NCBI GenBank assembly: GCA_027673765.1
Contig: JAQDWB010000004.1
Coordinates: 62,001 to 126,000 of the forward strand
Direction of reading: 5' to 3'
Length of the DNA: 64,000 bases
From: Coriobacteriaceae bacterium AM113-163
GTDB taxonomy: Bacteria > Actinomycetota > Coriobacteriia > Coriobacteriales > Coriobacteriaceae
Numbering within the stretch: the first letter of the stretch is position 1; each line of letters starts with the position of its first letter. The notes beneath the pieces are model-generated. The model saw only the letters and a program-made list of their open reading frames with translations. It was not told the origin of the DNA and made no database searches. A program made the position numbers and the translations under genes. Below, piece after piece: positions 28,026 through 37,372 of the stretch.

Positions 28026-29213
28026 TTAGGAACGGGTTGCGGCGAGCACCTGCGCAGCCTTTTCACGCGCCCACGCATCGATGTCGCGAAGCTGCTCAAA
28101 CGAATCGACCACCTGCATATCGTGGGCGTCCATGCAGGATTCCACAATGCGATCGATATCGGTAAAGCTGCAGCCATCGTGCAGGAAGGCATCGACGGCG
28201 ACCTCGTTGGCGGCATTGAGCACGCACGGCATGGTGCCACCCGTCTTGCCGGCACGCTCGGCCAGTGCCAGACAGCGGAAGGTATCCATGTCGGCAGCAT
28301 CAAACGTGAGCTGCCCCAGCTCGCGGAAATCGATACGAGGCGCCGGAGTATCCCAACGCTCGGGATACGAGAACGCGAACTGGATGGGAATACGCATGTC
28401 GGATGCACCGAGATGCGCCATCACGGAGCCGTCGGCGAACTCGACCATAGAGTGAATCTTGGACTGACGCTGCACGACCACGTTAATGAAATCGAGGTCG
28501 CAGTTAAACAGATGCATGGCCTCAATGCGCTCCAGGCCCTTGTTCATGAGGGTGGCGGAGTCGATGGTGATCTTGGCACCCATGGCCCACGTGGGATGTG
28601 CGAGGGCATCGGCACGCGTCACGCGATCGAGCTCGTCACGCGTGCGGCCAAAGAACGGACCGCCCGAGCAGGTGAGCCAAATACAATGAGCCTCGCGCGG
28701 GTTCTCCCCCAGATAGCACTGGTAGATGGCGGAATGCTCAGAGTCGACCGGAATAAGCTGGCCCGGTTGCGCCAACGGCATAAGCAAGTCGCCACCGACG
28801 ACGAGGGACTCCTTGTTGGCAAGGGCAAGGCGCTTATTCGAGATCAAGGCCGCATGGCTCGCCTCGAGACCGGCGGCGCCCACAATAGCGACGAGCACGC
28901 AGTCGACATCGTCGCGACGTGCGAGCTCGCAAACCGCCTGCGCGCCAACGCCGAGCTTCGTTCCCTCGGGCAACTCCTGCAGCACGGCGTCATCGCCATG
29001 AGCGACATCGGCCACGGCAACCGCCGGAACCGAGAACTCGCGGGCAGCGGCAACGAGCTCGGAGGTACTGGAGTTAACGGACAGCGCCGTCACCTGCAGG
29101 CGATCGGCATGCTGGCGGCACACATCGAGCGCCTGGGTGCCGATAGAGCCTGTACAGCCCAGGATGGCAACACGAAGGCGTCCATCGGGGCCATACGTCG
29201 TCTGGAATGACAT
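28026..29213 (-). CDS. dxr: 1-deoxy-D-xylulose 5-phosphate reductoisomerase
   Basis: The first committed MEP-pathway step, NADPH- and metal-dependent. 395 residues; NADPH motif LGCTGSIGTQALDV, the acidic metal site PVDSEHSAIYQC, and the loop CSGGPFFGRTR, with SATLMNKGLERIEA after it. The start overlaps the cdsA stop (TAATG). Adjacent to cdsA and rseP, a widely conserved order. Confidence 0.96.
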   Translation of the reverse strand: MSFQTTYGPDGRLRVAILGCTGSIGTQALDVCRQHADRLQVTALSVNSSTSELVAAAREFSVPAVAVADVAHGDDAVLQELPEGTKLGVGAQAVCELARRDDVDCVLVAIVGAAGLEASHAALISNKRLALANKESLVVGGDLLMPLAQPGQLIPVDSEHSAIYQCYLGENPREAHCIWLTCSGGPFFGRTRDELDRVTRADALAHPTWAMGAKITIDSATLMNKGLERIEAMHLFNCDLDFINVVVQRQSKIHSMVEFADGSVMAHLGASDMRIPIQFAFSYPERWDTPAPRIDFRELGQLTFDAADMDTFRCLALAERAGKTGGTMPCVLNAANEVAVDAFLHDGCSFTDIDRIVESCMDAHDMQVVDSFEQLRDIDAWAREKAAQVLAATRS

Positions 29214-30127
29214 TACAGCACGCCTCCGATCATCAAAAGCAGCTGCGCGGTAATGCAGCCAAAGATAAGCGAATCGCTACGGTCGAGCATGCCGCCATGG
29301 CCCGGGATAAGGTTGCCGGAATCTTTGACGCCCACACCGCGCTTGATGCGCGACTCGATAAGGTCGCCGATAACGCCCAGAATGGACACGACCACGCCGC
29401 ACAGCAGCGCATAGGGCAGGCTGAGCTTGTAGAAGTGCGTCGCCCACAGGATGAGCCAAATCAAAACCGAGCCCAAGATGCCGCCGGCAAACCCCTCCCA
29501 GCTCTTTTTGGGAGAGATCTTGGGAACCATCTTGTGCTTGCCGATACGGCTGCCCACGATGTAGGCAAACGAATCGGAGACCCAAAGGGACGCGCAGACG
29601 CCCACTGAAAGCAGGGCGCCGGCAAAACCGGGCACGGCATCGCGCAGCAGCACGATAGCCGACAGCATAAAGCCAGTGTAGATGGGACCCATGAGCGTCA
29701 CGGCCACATCAGAGATGCGGGTACGCGGCGACCAAACATACCAAATGCCCACAGCGAGCATCAGGGCAAAAAGCAGGGCATTCAGCAACATCGAATCGCC
29801 CAACGCCGACAGCGGAAAGAGTACGGCGGCAGCGATACCCATGCGCTCGTTAGCCATCTTGCCATCGAGCCTCGTCATACGGAAAAACTCATAGCAGCAC
29901 AGACCGCTCATGACAGAAACAAAGATGGCCGTGGGCACGATACCCAAAACCAGGCACAGGATAAAGACAACGGCGTAGACGATACCGGCGGCGGCACGGG
30001 TGATAAAGCCCGCCAGCCACGAACCGGTGCCGCTCTTTGCTGCAGGTGCTCCCGCAGCGGCAGCCTTGCGCGCAGGCGCCGCGGAAACTGGCGTCTTGGG
30101 AGCAGATGCCTTGGGACGATCGGACAC
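29213..30127 (-). CDS. cdsA: Phosphatidate cytidylyltransferase
   Basis: Makes CDP-diacylglycerol for phospholipids. 304 residues with about eight membrane segments and the CDP-DAG synthase signature near the C-terminus (SRIKRGVGVKDSGNLIPGHG, then GMLDRSDS). An Ala/Lys/Pro-rich cytosolic tail of ~40 residues precedes the first helix and looks like a lineage-specific extension. GTG start at 30127. Confidence 0.95.
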   Translation of the reverse strand: MSDRPKASAPKTPVSAAPARKAAAAGAPAAKSGTGSWLAGFITRAAAGIVYAVVFILCLVLGIVPTAIFVSVMSGLCCYEFFRMTRLDGKMANERMGIAAAVLFPLSALGDSMLLNALLFALMLAVGIWYVWSPRTRISDVAVTLMGPIYTGFMLSAIVLLRDAVPGFAGALLSVGVCASLWVSDSFAYIVGSRIGKHKMVPKISPKKSWEGFAGGILGSVLIWLILWATHFYKLSLPYALLCGVVVSILGVIGDLIESRIKRGVGVKDSGNLIPGHGGMLDRSDSLIFGCITAQLLLMIGGVL

Positions 30128-30129
30128 GA

Positions 30130-30924
30130 TTAAGCCTCCTCGGTCTTACTCAGTCCACCAAACCTACGGTCACGGCCCTGATAGGCCAAAATGGCGTCGA
30201 CAAGGCCCCAACGATCAAAGTCGGGCCAATAGGTATCGGTGACGTAGAATTCGGAATAAGCCACCTGCCACAGCAGATAGTTCGAAAGGCGCAGCTCGCC
30301 AGAAGTGCGAATCACGAGCTCCGGATCGGGAAGACCGGCGGTGTACAGGTGCGAAGCAACCATATCATCGTCGATAGCGGCAAGATCGATCTTTCCAGCG
30401 GCGGCATCAAGTGCGATCTGGCGGACAGCGCGGGTGATCTCAGCACGGGCACCGTAGTTAACGGCCAGCGCCAGCGTCATACCGGTATGGTCGGCGCATT
30501 CGGCAAGGCCGCGCTCAAAGACATCGCGGGTCTTCTTGGGCAGCGCGGAAATATCGCCCAAAAAGACAACGCGCACGTTTTCGCGCTTCAGAAGCGGCAG
30601 CTCGTCGATAAACGTCTTGGCAAACAGATGCATCAAGACGTTGACCTCATGCTGCGGACGGTTCCAGTTTTCGGTAGAAAACGCATAGGCAGAAAGCACG
30701 TCGACGCCCAGGCGCACGCAGGCGGTAATGATCTCGCGCAGCGAGACGATACCTGCCTTATGACCCTCGGTGCGTGCAAGACCGCGCGACGTGGCCCAAC
30801 GACCGTTGCCGTCCATGATGCACGAGATATGGTGCGGAATGTTATTGAGGTCAAGGTCGGAAAAACCGACGCCCGCAGGGGCGTCGGCAAAGTACTCGAC
30901 CAGTTTATGCTTGTCGTATTGCAC
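30130..30924 (-). CDS. uppS: Undecaprenyl diphosphate synthase (cis-prenyltransferase)
   Basis: Builds the C55 lipid carrier for peptidoglycan. 264 residues; catalytic aspartate in HISCIMDGNGRWA, then SAYAFSTENWNRP and the C-terminal LVIRTSGELRLSNYLLWQ. GTG start at 30924 with GGAG 7 nt upstream. Lies between frr and cdsA, linking isoprenoid supply to envelope synthesis. Confidence 0.96.
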   Translation of the reverse strand: MQYDKHKLVEYFADAPAGVGFSDLDLNNIPHHISCIMDGNGRWATSRGLARTEGHKAGIVSLREIITACVRLGVDVLSAYAFSTENWNRPQHEVNVLMHLFAKTFIDELPLLKRENVRVVFLGDISALPKKTRDVFERGLAECADHTGMTLALAVNYGARAEITRAVRQIALDAAAGKIDLAAIDDDMVASHLYTAGLPDPELVIRTSGELRLSNYLLWQVAYSEFYVTDTYWPDFDRWGLVDAILAYQGRDRRFGGLSKTEEA

Positions 30925-30925
30925 C

Positions 30926-31462
30926 TTAGATCTCCATGACCTCGGCTTCTTTTTCCTTCAGAAGCTCCTCGACCTTGGCGACATACTCATCGGTGTGCTT
31001 CTGGACCTTGGCCTGCTCGCGACGGACATCGTCCTCGGTGAGCTCCTCATCGCGCTCGAGCTTATTGTTGAAGTCGCGACGGATGTTACGGATAGACACC
31101 TTGGCCTGCTCGGCGTACTCGCGGCACTCCTTGACGAGCTCGCGACGGCGCTCCTCAGTGGGGGCCGGGAACGGCAGACGAACGACGGTGCCATCGGAGT
31201 TGGGGGTAATGCCCAGATCGGAAGCGCCGATGGCCTTGACGATAGCGTTGATGAGCGCCTTGTCCCACGGCTCGATGAGCAGCATGTGAGCCTCGGGGGT
31301 CTTGACGGCGGCAATCTGCGTGACCGGCGTGGGGACACCGTAATAATCAACGGTGATGTCGGACAGAATGTTGGCGTTGGCGCGACCGGTACGGACCTTG
31401 GAGAAGTTATGCTTGAGGGACTCGAGCGACTTGTCCATATGGGCGGTGATGTTCTCTGCCAT
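30926..31462 (-). CDS. frr: Ribosome recycling factor
   Basis: Splits post-termination ribosomes with EF-G. 178 residues (usual ~185); conserved HNFSKVRTGRANANILSDI near the N-terminus and RRDFNNKLERDEELTEDD in the helical C-terminal part. RBS AGGAGG before the ATG. Follows pyrH by 2 bp, as in most bacteria. Confidence 0.96.
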   Translation of the reverse strand: MAENITAHMDKSLESLKHNFSKVRTGRANANILSDITVDYYGVPTPVTQIAAVKTPEAHMLLIEPWDKALINAIVKAIGASDLGITPNSDGTVVRLPFPAPTEERRRELVKECREYAEQAKVSIRNIRRDFNNKLERDEELTEDDVRREQAKVQKHTDEYVAKVEELLKEKEAEVMEI

Positions 31463-31464
31463 GC

Positions 31465-32187
31465 TTAATCCTCCTGATAGACGAGCGTGCCGACGGGCTC
31501 ACCCGCGAGCGCGCGCTTGACGGTGTCCTCGCCATCGATGTTGAGGACCAAAATCGGCATACGGTTATCCTGGCACAGTGCCGTAGCCGTGGAATCCATA
31601 ACCTGCAGACCGCGGACGAGAACCTCGTGATAGGTAATCTTGTCAAAACGGACGGCATCGGCGCACTTGACGGGATCCTTGTCGTAGATGCCGTCAACCT
31701 TGGTGGCTTTAATCAGAATCTCGGCGCCGATCTCGCACGCACGAAGAGCCGCGGCGGTGTCGGTCGTAAAGTACGGATTGCCCGAACCGGCAGCGAAGAT
31801 GACGACGTTGCCCTTGGACAGATGGTTGATAGCGCGGCGACGAATATAGGGCTCGCAGATCTCGTTCATCTGGATAGCGCTCATCACGCGGCAGGGAACA
31901 TCGTTGTGCTCGAAGGCATCCTGCAGGGCGAGCGCGTTCATAACGGTTGCCAGCATGCCCATGTAGTCGGCCTGAGCACGCTCCATGCCACCGGCAGCGC
32001 CTGCCATGCCGCGGAAAATATTGCCGCCGCCGACAACGACGCCGACCTCGTGGCCAACGGCGAGCAGCTCCTTGACCTGCTTGGCAAGATGGTCGGTAAC
32101 CTTGGGGTCAATGCCATATTGGCCGTCGCCCATCAGTGCTTCGCCGGAAAGCTTAAGAAGCACGCGTTTATATCGGATGTCGGACAA
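31465..32187 (-). CDS. pyrH: UMP kinase
   Basis: A hexameric amino-acid-kinase-family enzyme phosphorylating UMP. 240 residues; [30 protein letters not shown] and [16 protein letters not shown] are diagnostic. TTG start at 32187 with AAGGAGG upstream. It seems to head a pyrH-frr-uppS-cdsA-dxr-rseP-ispG-proS unit, since a terminator lies between it and tsf. A TATCAT (32217-32222) could be its -10. Confidence 0.95.
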   Translation of the reverse strand: MSDIRYKRVLLKLSGEALMGDGQYGIDPKVTDHLAKQVKELLAVGHEVGVVVGGGNIFRGMAGAAGGMERAQADYMGMLATVMNALALQDAFEHNDVPCRVMSAIQMNEICEPYIRRRAINHLSKGNVVIFAAGSGNPYFTTDTAAALRACEIGAEILIKATKVDGIYDKDPVKCADAVRFDKITYHEVLVRGLQVMDSTATALCQDNRMPILVLNIDGEDTVKRALAGEPVGTLVYQED

Positions 32188-32245
32188 AGCGATCCTCCTT
32201 TAATTAGACTCTCAATATGATATCAAAGGCTCTGATAAGAGCCAT

Positions 32246-32281
32246 GAAAAAGCAGGCTGTGAGTAAAACCCACAGCCTGCT
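32246..32281 (-). terminator. Intrinsic terminator of rpsB-tsf
   Basis: An 11-bp perfect stem AGCAGGCTGTG / CACAGCCTGCT (32251-32281) followed by TTTTTC on the minus strand. Confidence 0.9.
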
Positions 32282-32304
32282 CATTACCAGCTACAAGAGC
32301 TTAT

Positions 32305-33174
32305 TTACTCGCCACGGACCAGACGGTCGAAGGCAACGACGGTAATGGTGTCGCCAAGCTCCTTGGAGACCTGCTCAGCGTACTTCTTGATGGTGAGGGA
32401 GCTGTCCTTGATGAACTCCTGCTCGGTGAGCACGGACTGCTTGTAGAACTTCTCCAGACGGCCGACAGCCATCTTCTCCTGGATAGCCTCGGGCTTGCCG
32501 GACTCGGCAGCCTGAGCCATGTAGATCTGCTTCTCGTGCTCGACGGTCTCGGCCGGAACCTGATCGCGGGTAGCGCAGATCGGGGCGACGGCGGCAACCT
32601 GAAGGGCAACGTCGTGAGCGAAGGTCTTGAAGGACTCAGCCTGAGCAGTCTCGGCCTTCTCGAAAGCAAACTCGACGAGGACGCCGATCTTACCACCCAT
32701 GTGGATGTAAGAAGCGAGAGCGCCGTTCTCGGCCTTGCGGGCGGCGAAGCGGGAAATCTTCATGTTCTCGCCCATGATGTGAATCATCTCGGTGAGCTCG
32801 GAGGAAACGGTCTCCTCGCCCATCGGCTTCTCGAGCAGAGCGTCGACGTCAGCAGGCTCGGTGGTAGCGACAACCTCAGCGACCTTAGAAGCAAAGCCGG
32901 TGAACTTGGCGTTGGAGCCAACGAAGTCGGTCTCGCAGGAGAGCTCGAGCAGAGCGCCGGTCTTGCCATCCTCGGAGACGAACGCGGCTACAGCGCCCTC
33001 GTTGGTCTCGCGGCCAGCCTTCTTGGCAGCCTTGGCAAGGCCGTTCTTACGCAGAACGTCGACAGCGGCGTCCATGTCGCCGTCAGCCTCGACGAGAGCC
33101 TTCTTGCACTCCATCATCGGAGAGTCGGTCATCTCGCGGAGCTGCTTGACCATAGCGGCGGTAATCTGGGCCAT
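32305..33174 (-). CDS. tsf: Translation elongation factor Ts
   Basis: The guanine-nucleotide exchange factor for EF-Tu. 289 residues; MAQITAAMVKQLREMTDSP with CKKAL and the TDFVGSN region of EF-Ts are clear. Start at 33174 follows AAAGGAA; the five residues of the longer frame lack support. Transcribed with rpsB. Confidence 0.96.
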   Translation of the reverse strand: MAQITAAMVKQLREMTDSPMMECKKALVEADGDMDAAVDVLRKNGLAKAAKKAGRETNEGAVAAFVSEDGKTGALLELSCETDFVGSNAKFTGFASKVAEVVATTEPADVDALLEKPMGEETVSSELTEMIHIMGENMKISRFAARKAENGALASYIHMGGKIGVLVEFAFEKAETAQAESFKTFAHDVALQVAAVAPICATRDQVPAETVEHEKQIYMAQAAESGKPEAIQEKMAVGRLEKFYKQSVLTEQEFIKDSSLTIKKYAEQVSKELGDTITVVAFDRLVRGE

Positions 33175-33219
33175 TGTGGTTCCTTTCAAAGAGATGAAAA
33201 AGAATTAACTAAGACTGAT

Positions 33220-33948
33220 TTACTCGGCCTTGGGCTCAGCGGCCATCTCGGCCTCGGAGACCTGCTCCTTGCCGGAGCCAGCGAGGCAGGCGTCAGCCAT
33301 GAGCTCGCACATAAGGGTGACAGCAGAGATAGCGTCATCGTTGCAGGGGATGCCGTACTCGACCTCGTCGGGATCGGAGTTGGTATCGACCAGAGCGACG
33401 ACGGGGATGTTCAGGCGCTGAGCCTCCTTGATGGCATTCTCCTCGCGCTTGGTGTCGATGACGAAGAGAGCCTGGGGCAGACCCTTCATGTCGCGGGCGC
33501 CACCGAGGTTGGTCTGGAGCTTGGTGAGCTCCTTGCCGAGAACAGCCTGCTCCTTCTTGGGGAGCACTGCCATGCGGCCGTCCTCGACCATGGCCTCGAG
33601 CTCCTCCATGCGGTTGATGCGGGAGCGGATGGTGACGAAGTTGGTCAGCATGCCGCCGAGCCAACGCTGGTTGATGTAAGGCATGTTGGCGCGCTCAGCA
33701 GCGTTCTTGACGGCCTCCTGAGCCTGCTTCTTGGTGCCGACGAACAGCACGTTGCCGCCCTTGGCGACGTTCTTGACGAAGGTGTAGGCCTGGTCGGCGT
33801 CGAGGATAGTCTGCTTGAGGTCGAGGATGTAGATGCCGTTGCGCTCACCGAAGATGAACGGCTTCATCTTGGGGTTCCAGCGACGGGTCTGGTGACCGAA
33901 GTGGCAGCCGGCCTCGAGCAGGGTGCGGATATTAATCTTGGTAGCCAT
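33220..33948 (-). CDS. rpsB: 30S ribosomal protein S2
   Basis: 242 residues; starts [28 protein letters not shown] and keeps the S2 pattern ([35 protein letters not shown], both shown in part). RBS AGGAGG. Preceded by a ~135-nt leader able to form long-range pairing, which suggests S2 self-regulation. Confidence 0.97.
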   Translation of the reverse strand: MATKINIRTLLEAGCHFGHQTRRWNPKMKPFIFGERNGIYILDLKQTILDADQAYTFVKNVAKGGNVLFVGTKKQAQEAVKNAAERANMPYINQRWLGGMLTNFVTIRSRINRMEELEAMVEDGRMAVLPKKEQAVLGKELTKLQTNLGGARDMKGLPQALFVIDTKREENAIKEAQRLNIPVVALVDTNSDPDEVEYGIPCNDDAISAVTLMCELMADACLAGSGKEQVSEAEMAAEPKAE

Positions 33949-34083
33949 GTTAAACCTCCTGTGGTTTGCCTCCGCGCGGGGTCATCCTCCAAAACCAACC
34001 CGGACATGTGCTACCAAAGCCCGGGCACCACGGTATGAAGTAGCCGCGCGTGCGTGATAAAAACATGTTGCCGTGAAGCAACC
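33949..34083 (-). promoter_or_regulatory. rpsB leader RNA, possible S2 autoregulatory structure
   Basis: A 7-bp CGCGCGG/CCGCGCG closing stem (34044-34050 with 33973-33979) encloses a CCCGG/CCGGG hairpin. An upstream GTTGC/GCAAC hairpin also forms. The closing stem ends close to the Shine-Dalgarno. S2 feedback on rpsB leaders is known in other bacteria; this structure was not matched to a known family. Confidence 0.45.
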
Positions 34084-34089
34084 CGATGA

Positions 34090-34098
34090 ATGATAGCA
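34090..34098 (-). promoter_or_regulatory. rpsB promoter, extended -10
   Basis: TGC-TATCAT on the minus strand, placing the transcript start near 34083. It is the same word as at adhE. Confidence 0.6.
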
Positions 34099-34167
34099 GG
34101 AATGCATCTTCCTGCCAACCCGCAATCAAAACCACACACCTGAGTGCGACGCGGGACGTCCCAGCCA

Positions 34168-35088
34168 CTATTCGCCGCGGGGATGGGCTTGAGCCACGGC
34201 ACGTTTGAGCCGATCGGGCGTGAGATGCGTGTAGATTTGCGTCGTGGACAGGCTCGCATGACCCAGCAGCTCTTGAACCGAGCGCAGGTCCGCACCGCCC
34301 TCGAGCAAGTCGGTCGCAAAGGTATGGCGCATCGCATGCGGGGCGATGTCGGTCGGAATGCCGGCGAGCGTCGCCAGCGTATGGAACCGCCGCCGGAGCA
34401 TGGCGGCGCTCATGCGATTGCCGCGCGCCGATATAAGCAGCGGATGCGGCCCGGTAGCGAGGTCGCGGCGCTTTGCCTGAGCGAGCAACTCCGGCCTCCC
34501 CTCCTCAATATAGAGGCGCGTCACCTCGAGCGCACGACGATACAGAGGGACGATACGTTCTTTGCTCCCCTTGCCCCAAAGGCGCAGCGTGCGTTCGGAC
34601 CATGCGATGGACTCCACATTGAGTGCTGCGAGCTCAGAGATACGAGCACCCGAGGCATAGAGCAGCTCGAGCATCGCCACATCGCGCAGTCCCGCGGGCG
34701 TCGAGGTATCAGGCGTCTTGAGCAGCGCCTCGACCTGCTGGGTCGTCAGCACACCAGGTAGATCGCGCGGGAGCTTGGGCGAGGAAATTGCCGAGACCAC
34801 ATCGCCCTCCACGACCCCCTCGGCAGCCATCCAGCGATAGAGAGATCGAATAGCCGACAGGTGCGCCGCAAGCGTTCGGGGAGCCACCTGCTCACGCGAA
34901 AGCTCGGCAAGATAGCGACGAATGGTGCGCACGTCGGCAGCGAAAGCATCGATATCCTCACGCTCGCACCAGGCAGCAAAGCGCTCCAGCCGCGAGCCAT
35001 AGGCCGTCACCGTGTTGGGAGAAAGACCCTCGACACGTGCGATGTAGGCGATAAACGAGTCGACGGTGTCGTACAGGTCAAAGGCTAT
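34168..35088 (-). CDS. xerC: Tyrosine recombinase XerC-like
   Basis: Resolves chromosome dimers at dif in known relatives. Catalytic residues are all present: R in YASGARISEL, K in WGKGSKERIVPL, HxxR in PHAMRHTFAT, H in LGHASLSTTQ and Y in QIYTHL. The first normal start is GTG at 35010, which would remove the first core-binding helix. The frame continues upstream as clearly Xer-like (DSFIAYIARVEGLSPNTVTAY) to an ATA at 35088, which overlaps the trmFO TAG stop and has GGAGG 9 nt before it. That would give 306 residues, the normal Xer length. The upstream extension is inference. Confidence 0.85.
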   Translation of the reverse strand: MAFDLYDTVDSFIAYIARVEGLSPNTVTAYGSRLERFAAWCEREDIDAFAADVRTIRRYLAELSREQVAPRTLAAHLSAIRSLYRWMAAEGVVEGDVVSAISSPKLPRDLPGVLTTQQVEALLKTPDTSTPAGLRDVAMLELLYASGARISELAALNVESIAWSERTLRLWGKGSKERIVPLYRRALEVTRLYIEEGRPELLAQAKRRDLATGPHPLLISARGNRMSAAMLRRRFHTLATLAGIPTDIAPHAMRHTFATDLLEGGADLRSVQELLGHASLSTTQIYTHLTPDRLKRAVAQAHPRGE

Positions 35089-36428
35089 GACCGGTCGCCT
35101 CCAAACAGATCGGGGCGAGTTGCCAGATAGGCATCAAGAGCCTCGAGCGCACGGTCCGCGTAGGCCTGGTAGCGGTCGCGCTTGCTGCGGCGTTTGCCGT
35201 CCTCAAGCGGCGGCACGAGGCCAAAGTTGACGTGCATGGGCTGGTAGCCCACCGTAGCTGGATCGGTCGCATACCCCACGAGCGCGCCCAGCGCACCCAC
35301 GCGCGGCAGCTCGACGCCCGCGGCACCGATAGCCTCGGCATAGGTGTTGAGCGCGGCGAGCAGGCCCGTCGCCACGGCCTCCATGTACCCCTCGGTGCCG
35401 GTGATCTGACCGGCCAGGCGCACACCGGTACCGGGCACGGCAAAGGTGCCATCGAGCACGTGCGGGGCATCGACAAAGGTATTGCGGTGCATGACACCGT
35501 AGCGGAAGAACTCGGCGTTCTCCAGACCCGGCACCATATGGAAGACGCGTTTCTGCTCGCCAAAGGTCAGGTTGGTCTGGAAGCCCACCAGGTTATAGGC
35601 GGTCTTCTCCTTGTTCTCGGCACGCAGTTGAATCGCCGCCCAGGGGCGACGTCCGGTACGCGGGTCGGTGAGGCCGACGGGCTTCATGGCGCCAAAGCGA
35701 ATGGCGTCCTTGCCGGTGCGCGCAACCTCCTCGGCAGGCTGGCATGCCTGGAACAGATCGCCGCCCTCAAAGTCCTTGAGCACCACGCGGTCGGCCGTGG
35801 TAAGCGCCTCGATAAAGGCCTCGTACTCCTCTTTATTGAGTGGAGCGTTGAGATAGTCGCCGCTCCCCTGTTCCTCGTAGCGCGACTGCGAGAACAGCAC
35901 GTCCATATCGAGCGTGGAGGCATCGACGATCGGCGCCGCGGCATCGAAGAACGCAAGGGCGTCGCCACCGACGAGCTTCATGACCTCTTCGCTCAGCGCC
36001 GGCGAGCACAGGGGGCCCGCGGCAATGACCACATGGCCCTCGGGAATCTGCGTGACCTCGCCGTGAATGATCTCGATATTGGGACGGGCGGCAACCTCGG
36101 CCTCGACAAGCTCGGAAAACTTGACGCGGTCGACCGCCAAGGCACCACCGGCGGGAACAGCCGCGCGATGGGCGCAATCGAGCAGGACTGAACCCATGCG
36201 CTCAAGCTCGGCCTTCAGCAAACCAGCCGCGGAATCCGGACGGGTCGACTTAAACGAATTGGAGCAGACGAGCTCTGCCAGGTGATCGGTATGGTGGGCC
36301 GGGGAGCTCACCTGGGGGCGCATCTCGCACAGCTTTACGGCAAACCGGCGGTCTGCCAGCTGAATCGCGCATTCCGAACCCGCCAGACCGCCACCGATAA
36401 CCGTCACCTGATCAAACAGCATCTGCAA
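35085..36428 (-). CDS. trmFO: Folate-dependent tRNA uracil-54 methyltransferase TrmFO
   Basis: Makes ribothymidine-54 in tRNA with methylene-tetrahydrofolate and FADH2. 447 residues; FAD motif VTVIGGGLAGSECAIQLA at the N-terminus, LCEMRPQVSSPAHHTD, and the C-terminal TGTEGYMEAVATGLLAALN. AAAGG 7 nt before the ATG. It is followed by xerC, the order known from Firmicutes. Confidence 0.95.
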   Translation of the reverse strand: MQMLFDQVTVIGGGLAGSECAIQLADRRFAVKLCEMRPQVSSPAHHTDHLAELVCSNSFKSTRPDSAAGLLKAELERMGSVLLDCAHRAAVPAGGALAVDRVKFSELVEAEVAARPNIEIIHGEVTQIPEGHVVIAAGPLCSPALSEEVMKLVGGDALAFFDAAAPIVDASTLDMDVLFSQSRYEEQGSGDYLNAPLNKEEYEAFIEALTTADRVVLKDFEGGDLFQACQPAEEVARTGKDAIRFGAMKPVGLTDPRTGRRPWAAIQLRAENKEKTAYNLVGFQTNLTFGEQKRVFHMVPGLENAEFFRYGVMHRNTFVDAPHVLDGTFAVPGTGVRLAGQITGTEGYMEAVATGLLAALNTYAEAIGAAGVELPRVGALGALVGYATDPATVGYQPMHVNFGLVPPLEDGKRRSKRDRYQAYADRALEALDAYLATRPDLFGGDRS

Positions 36429-36436
36429 ACACCTTT

Positions 36437-37372
36437 CTAATTGACACGTTTTCCATTGTGACCGAAGGGTGTCTGGGCGTGAAGGGCAAACTTGGAGGGC
36501 GCATACCTTCCATCCATCATGCGCTCGATAAGGCCCTCGAGCTCAAGCGAGCCCAAGAGCTTGAGCACTCCGACGGCATCGAGCGAGACAAGCGCCGCGA
36601 TGTCGTCGACCTTGAGCGGAGAGGCGATGAGCGCATGCATCACGGTCTGCTGTGTTGGATCCAGGTCGGCAATGCCGGGCGCATCGGGGCGCGAGTAGCG
36701 CAGGGTGCCGTAGATGCGTGAGATAGCCATCTCGATAGATTCCTCGTCGATGATGCAGCAGGCCCCGTTCGCAATGAGGTAATTCGTGCCATGCGACTCG
36801 GGCGATAGGATCGACCCCGGCACGGCAAGAAGTTCGCGCCCCAAATCCATAGCAGCCTCGGCTGTAGAAAACGTCCCGGAAGGCATGCCCGCCTCGGATA
36901 CAAAGAGGGCTTGTGACAGTGCCGCGATCACGCGATTGCGGCGTGGAAAGGCAAACTTGCGCGGACCCATGCCCCACGGGGATATCGACACGACCGCGCC
37001 ACCCGTATCGAGCGTGCGCGTAATAAGCCCCGCACTCGAACGCGGGTAGACCACGTCGGCACCCGTCCCCAGCACCACGACGTGTTTGCCGCCGGCGTTG
37101 ACCGCAGCCCAACCCGAGGCCTGGTCACAACCGACCGCGCCGCCCGAAACAACCGTCACTCCCGCCTCGACCGCCACCTTTGCCGCAAGCTCTGCCACGG
37201 CAAGACCATACGGCGAGGCCTTGCGCGCGCCGATGATGGAGAGCGCGGGCGTCGAAAGCACCTCGGGGTTGCCGCGCACATAGAGCGTCTGGGGAACATC
37301 AGAAAGCTCCAAAACAGTCTCGGGATACAACGCGTCACCTGGATGCAGCTCGAAGGTCCCCTCGGCCATCAT
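36437..37372 (-). CDS. dprA: DNA processing protein DprA
   Basis: Loads RecA on incoming single strands during transformation. 311 residues: Rossmann-like DprA core (LYVRGNPEVLS; SIIGARKASPYG; VSGGAVGCDQASGWAA; PRRNRVIAALSQALFVSEA) and a C-terminal winged helix (VDDIAALVSLDAVGVLKLLGSLE in part). Start 37372 is chosen from AGGAGG 5 nt upstream; it overlaps the comM stop. Third gene of yraN-comM-dprA, under the putative competence box. Confidence 0.94.
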   Translation of the reverse strand: MMAEGTFELHPGDALYPETVLELSDVPQTLYVRGNPEVLSTPALSIIGARKASPYGLAVAELAAKVAVEAGVTVVSGGAVGCDQASGWAAVNAGGKHVVVLGTGADVVYPRSSAGLITRTLDTGGAVVSISPWGMGPRKFAFPRRNRVIAALSQALFVSEAGMPSGTFSTAEAAMDLGRELLAVPGSILSPESHGTNYLIANGACCIIDEESIEMAISRIYGTLRYSRPDAPGIADLDPTQQTVMHALIASPLKVDDIAALVSLDAVGVLKLLGSLELEGLIERMMDGRYAPSKFALHAQTPFGHNGKRVN

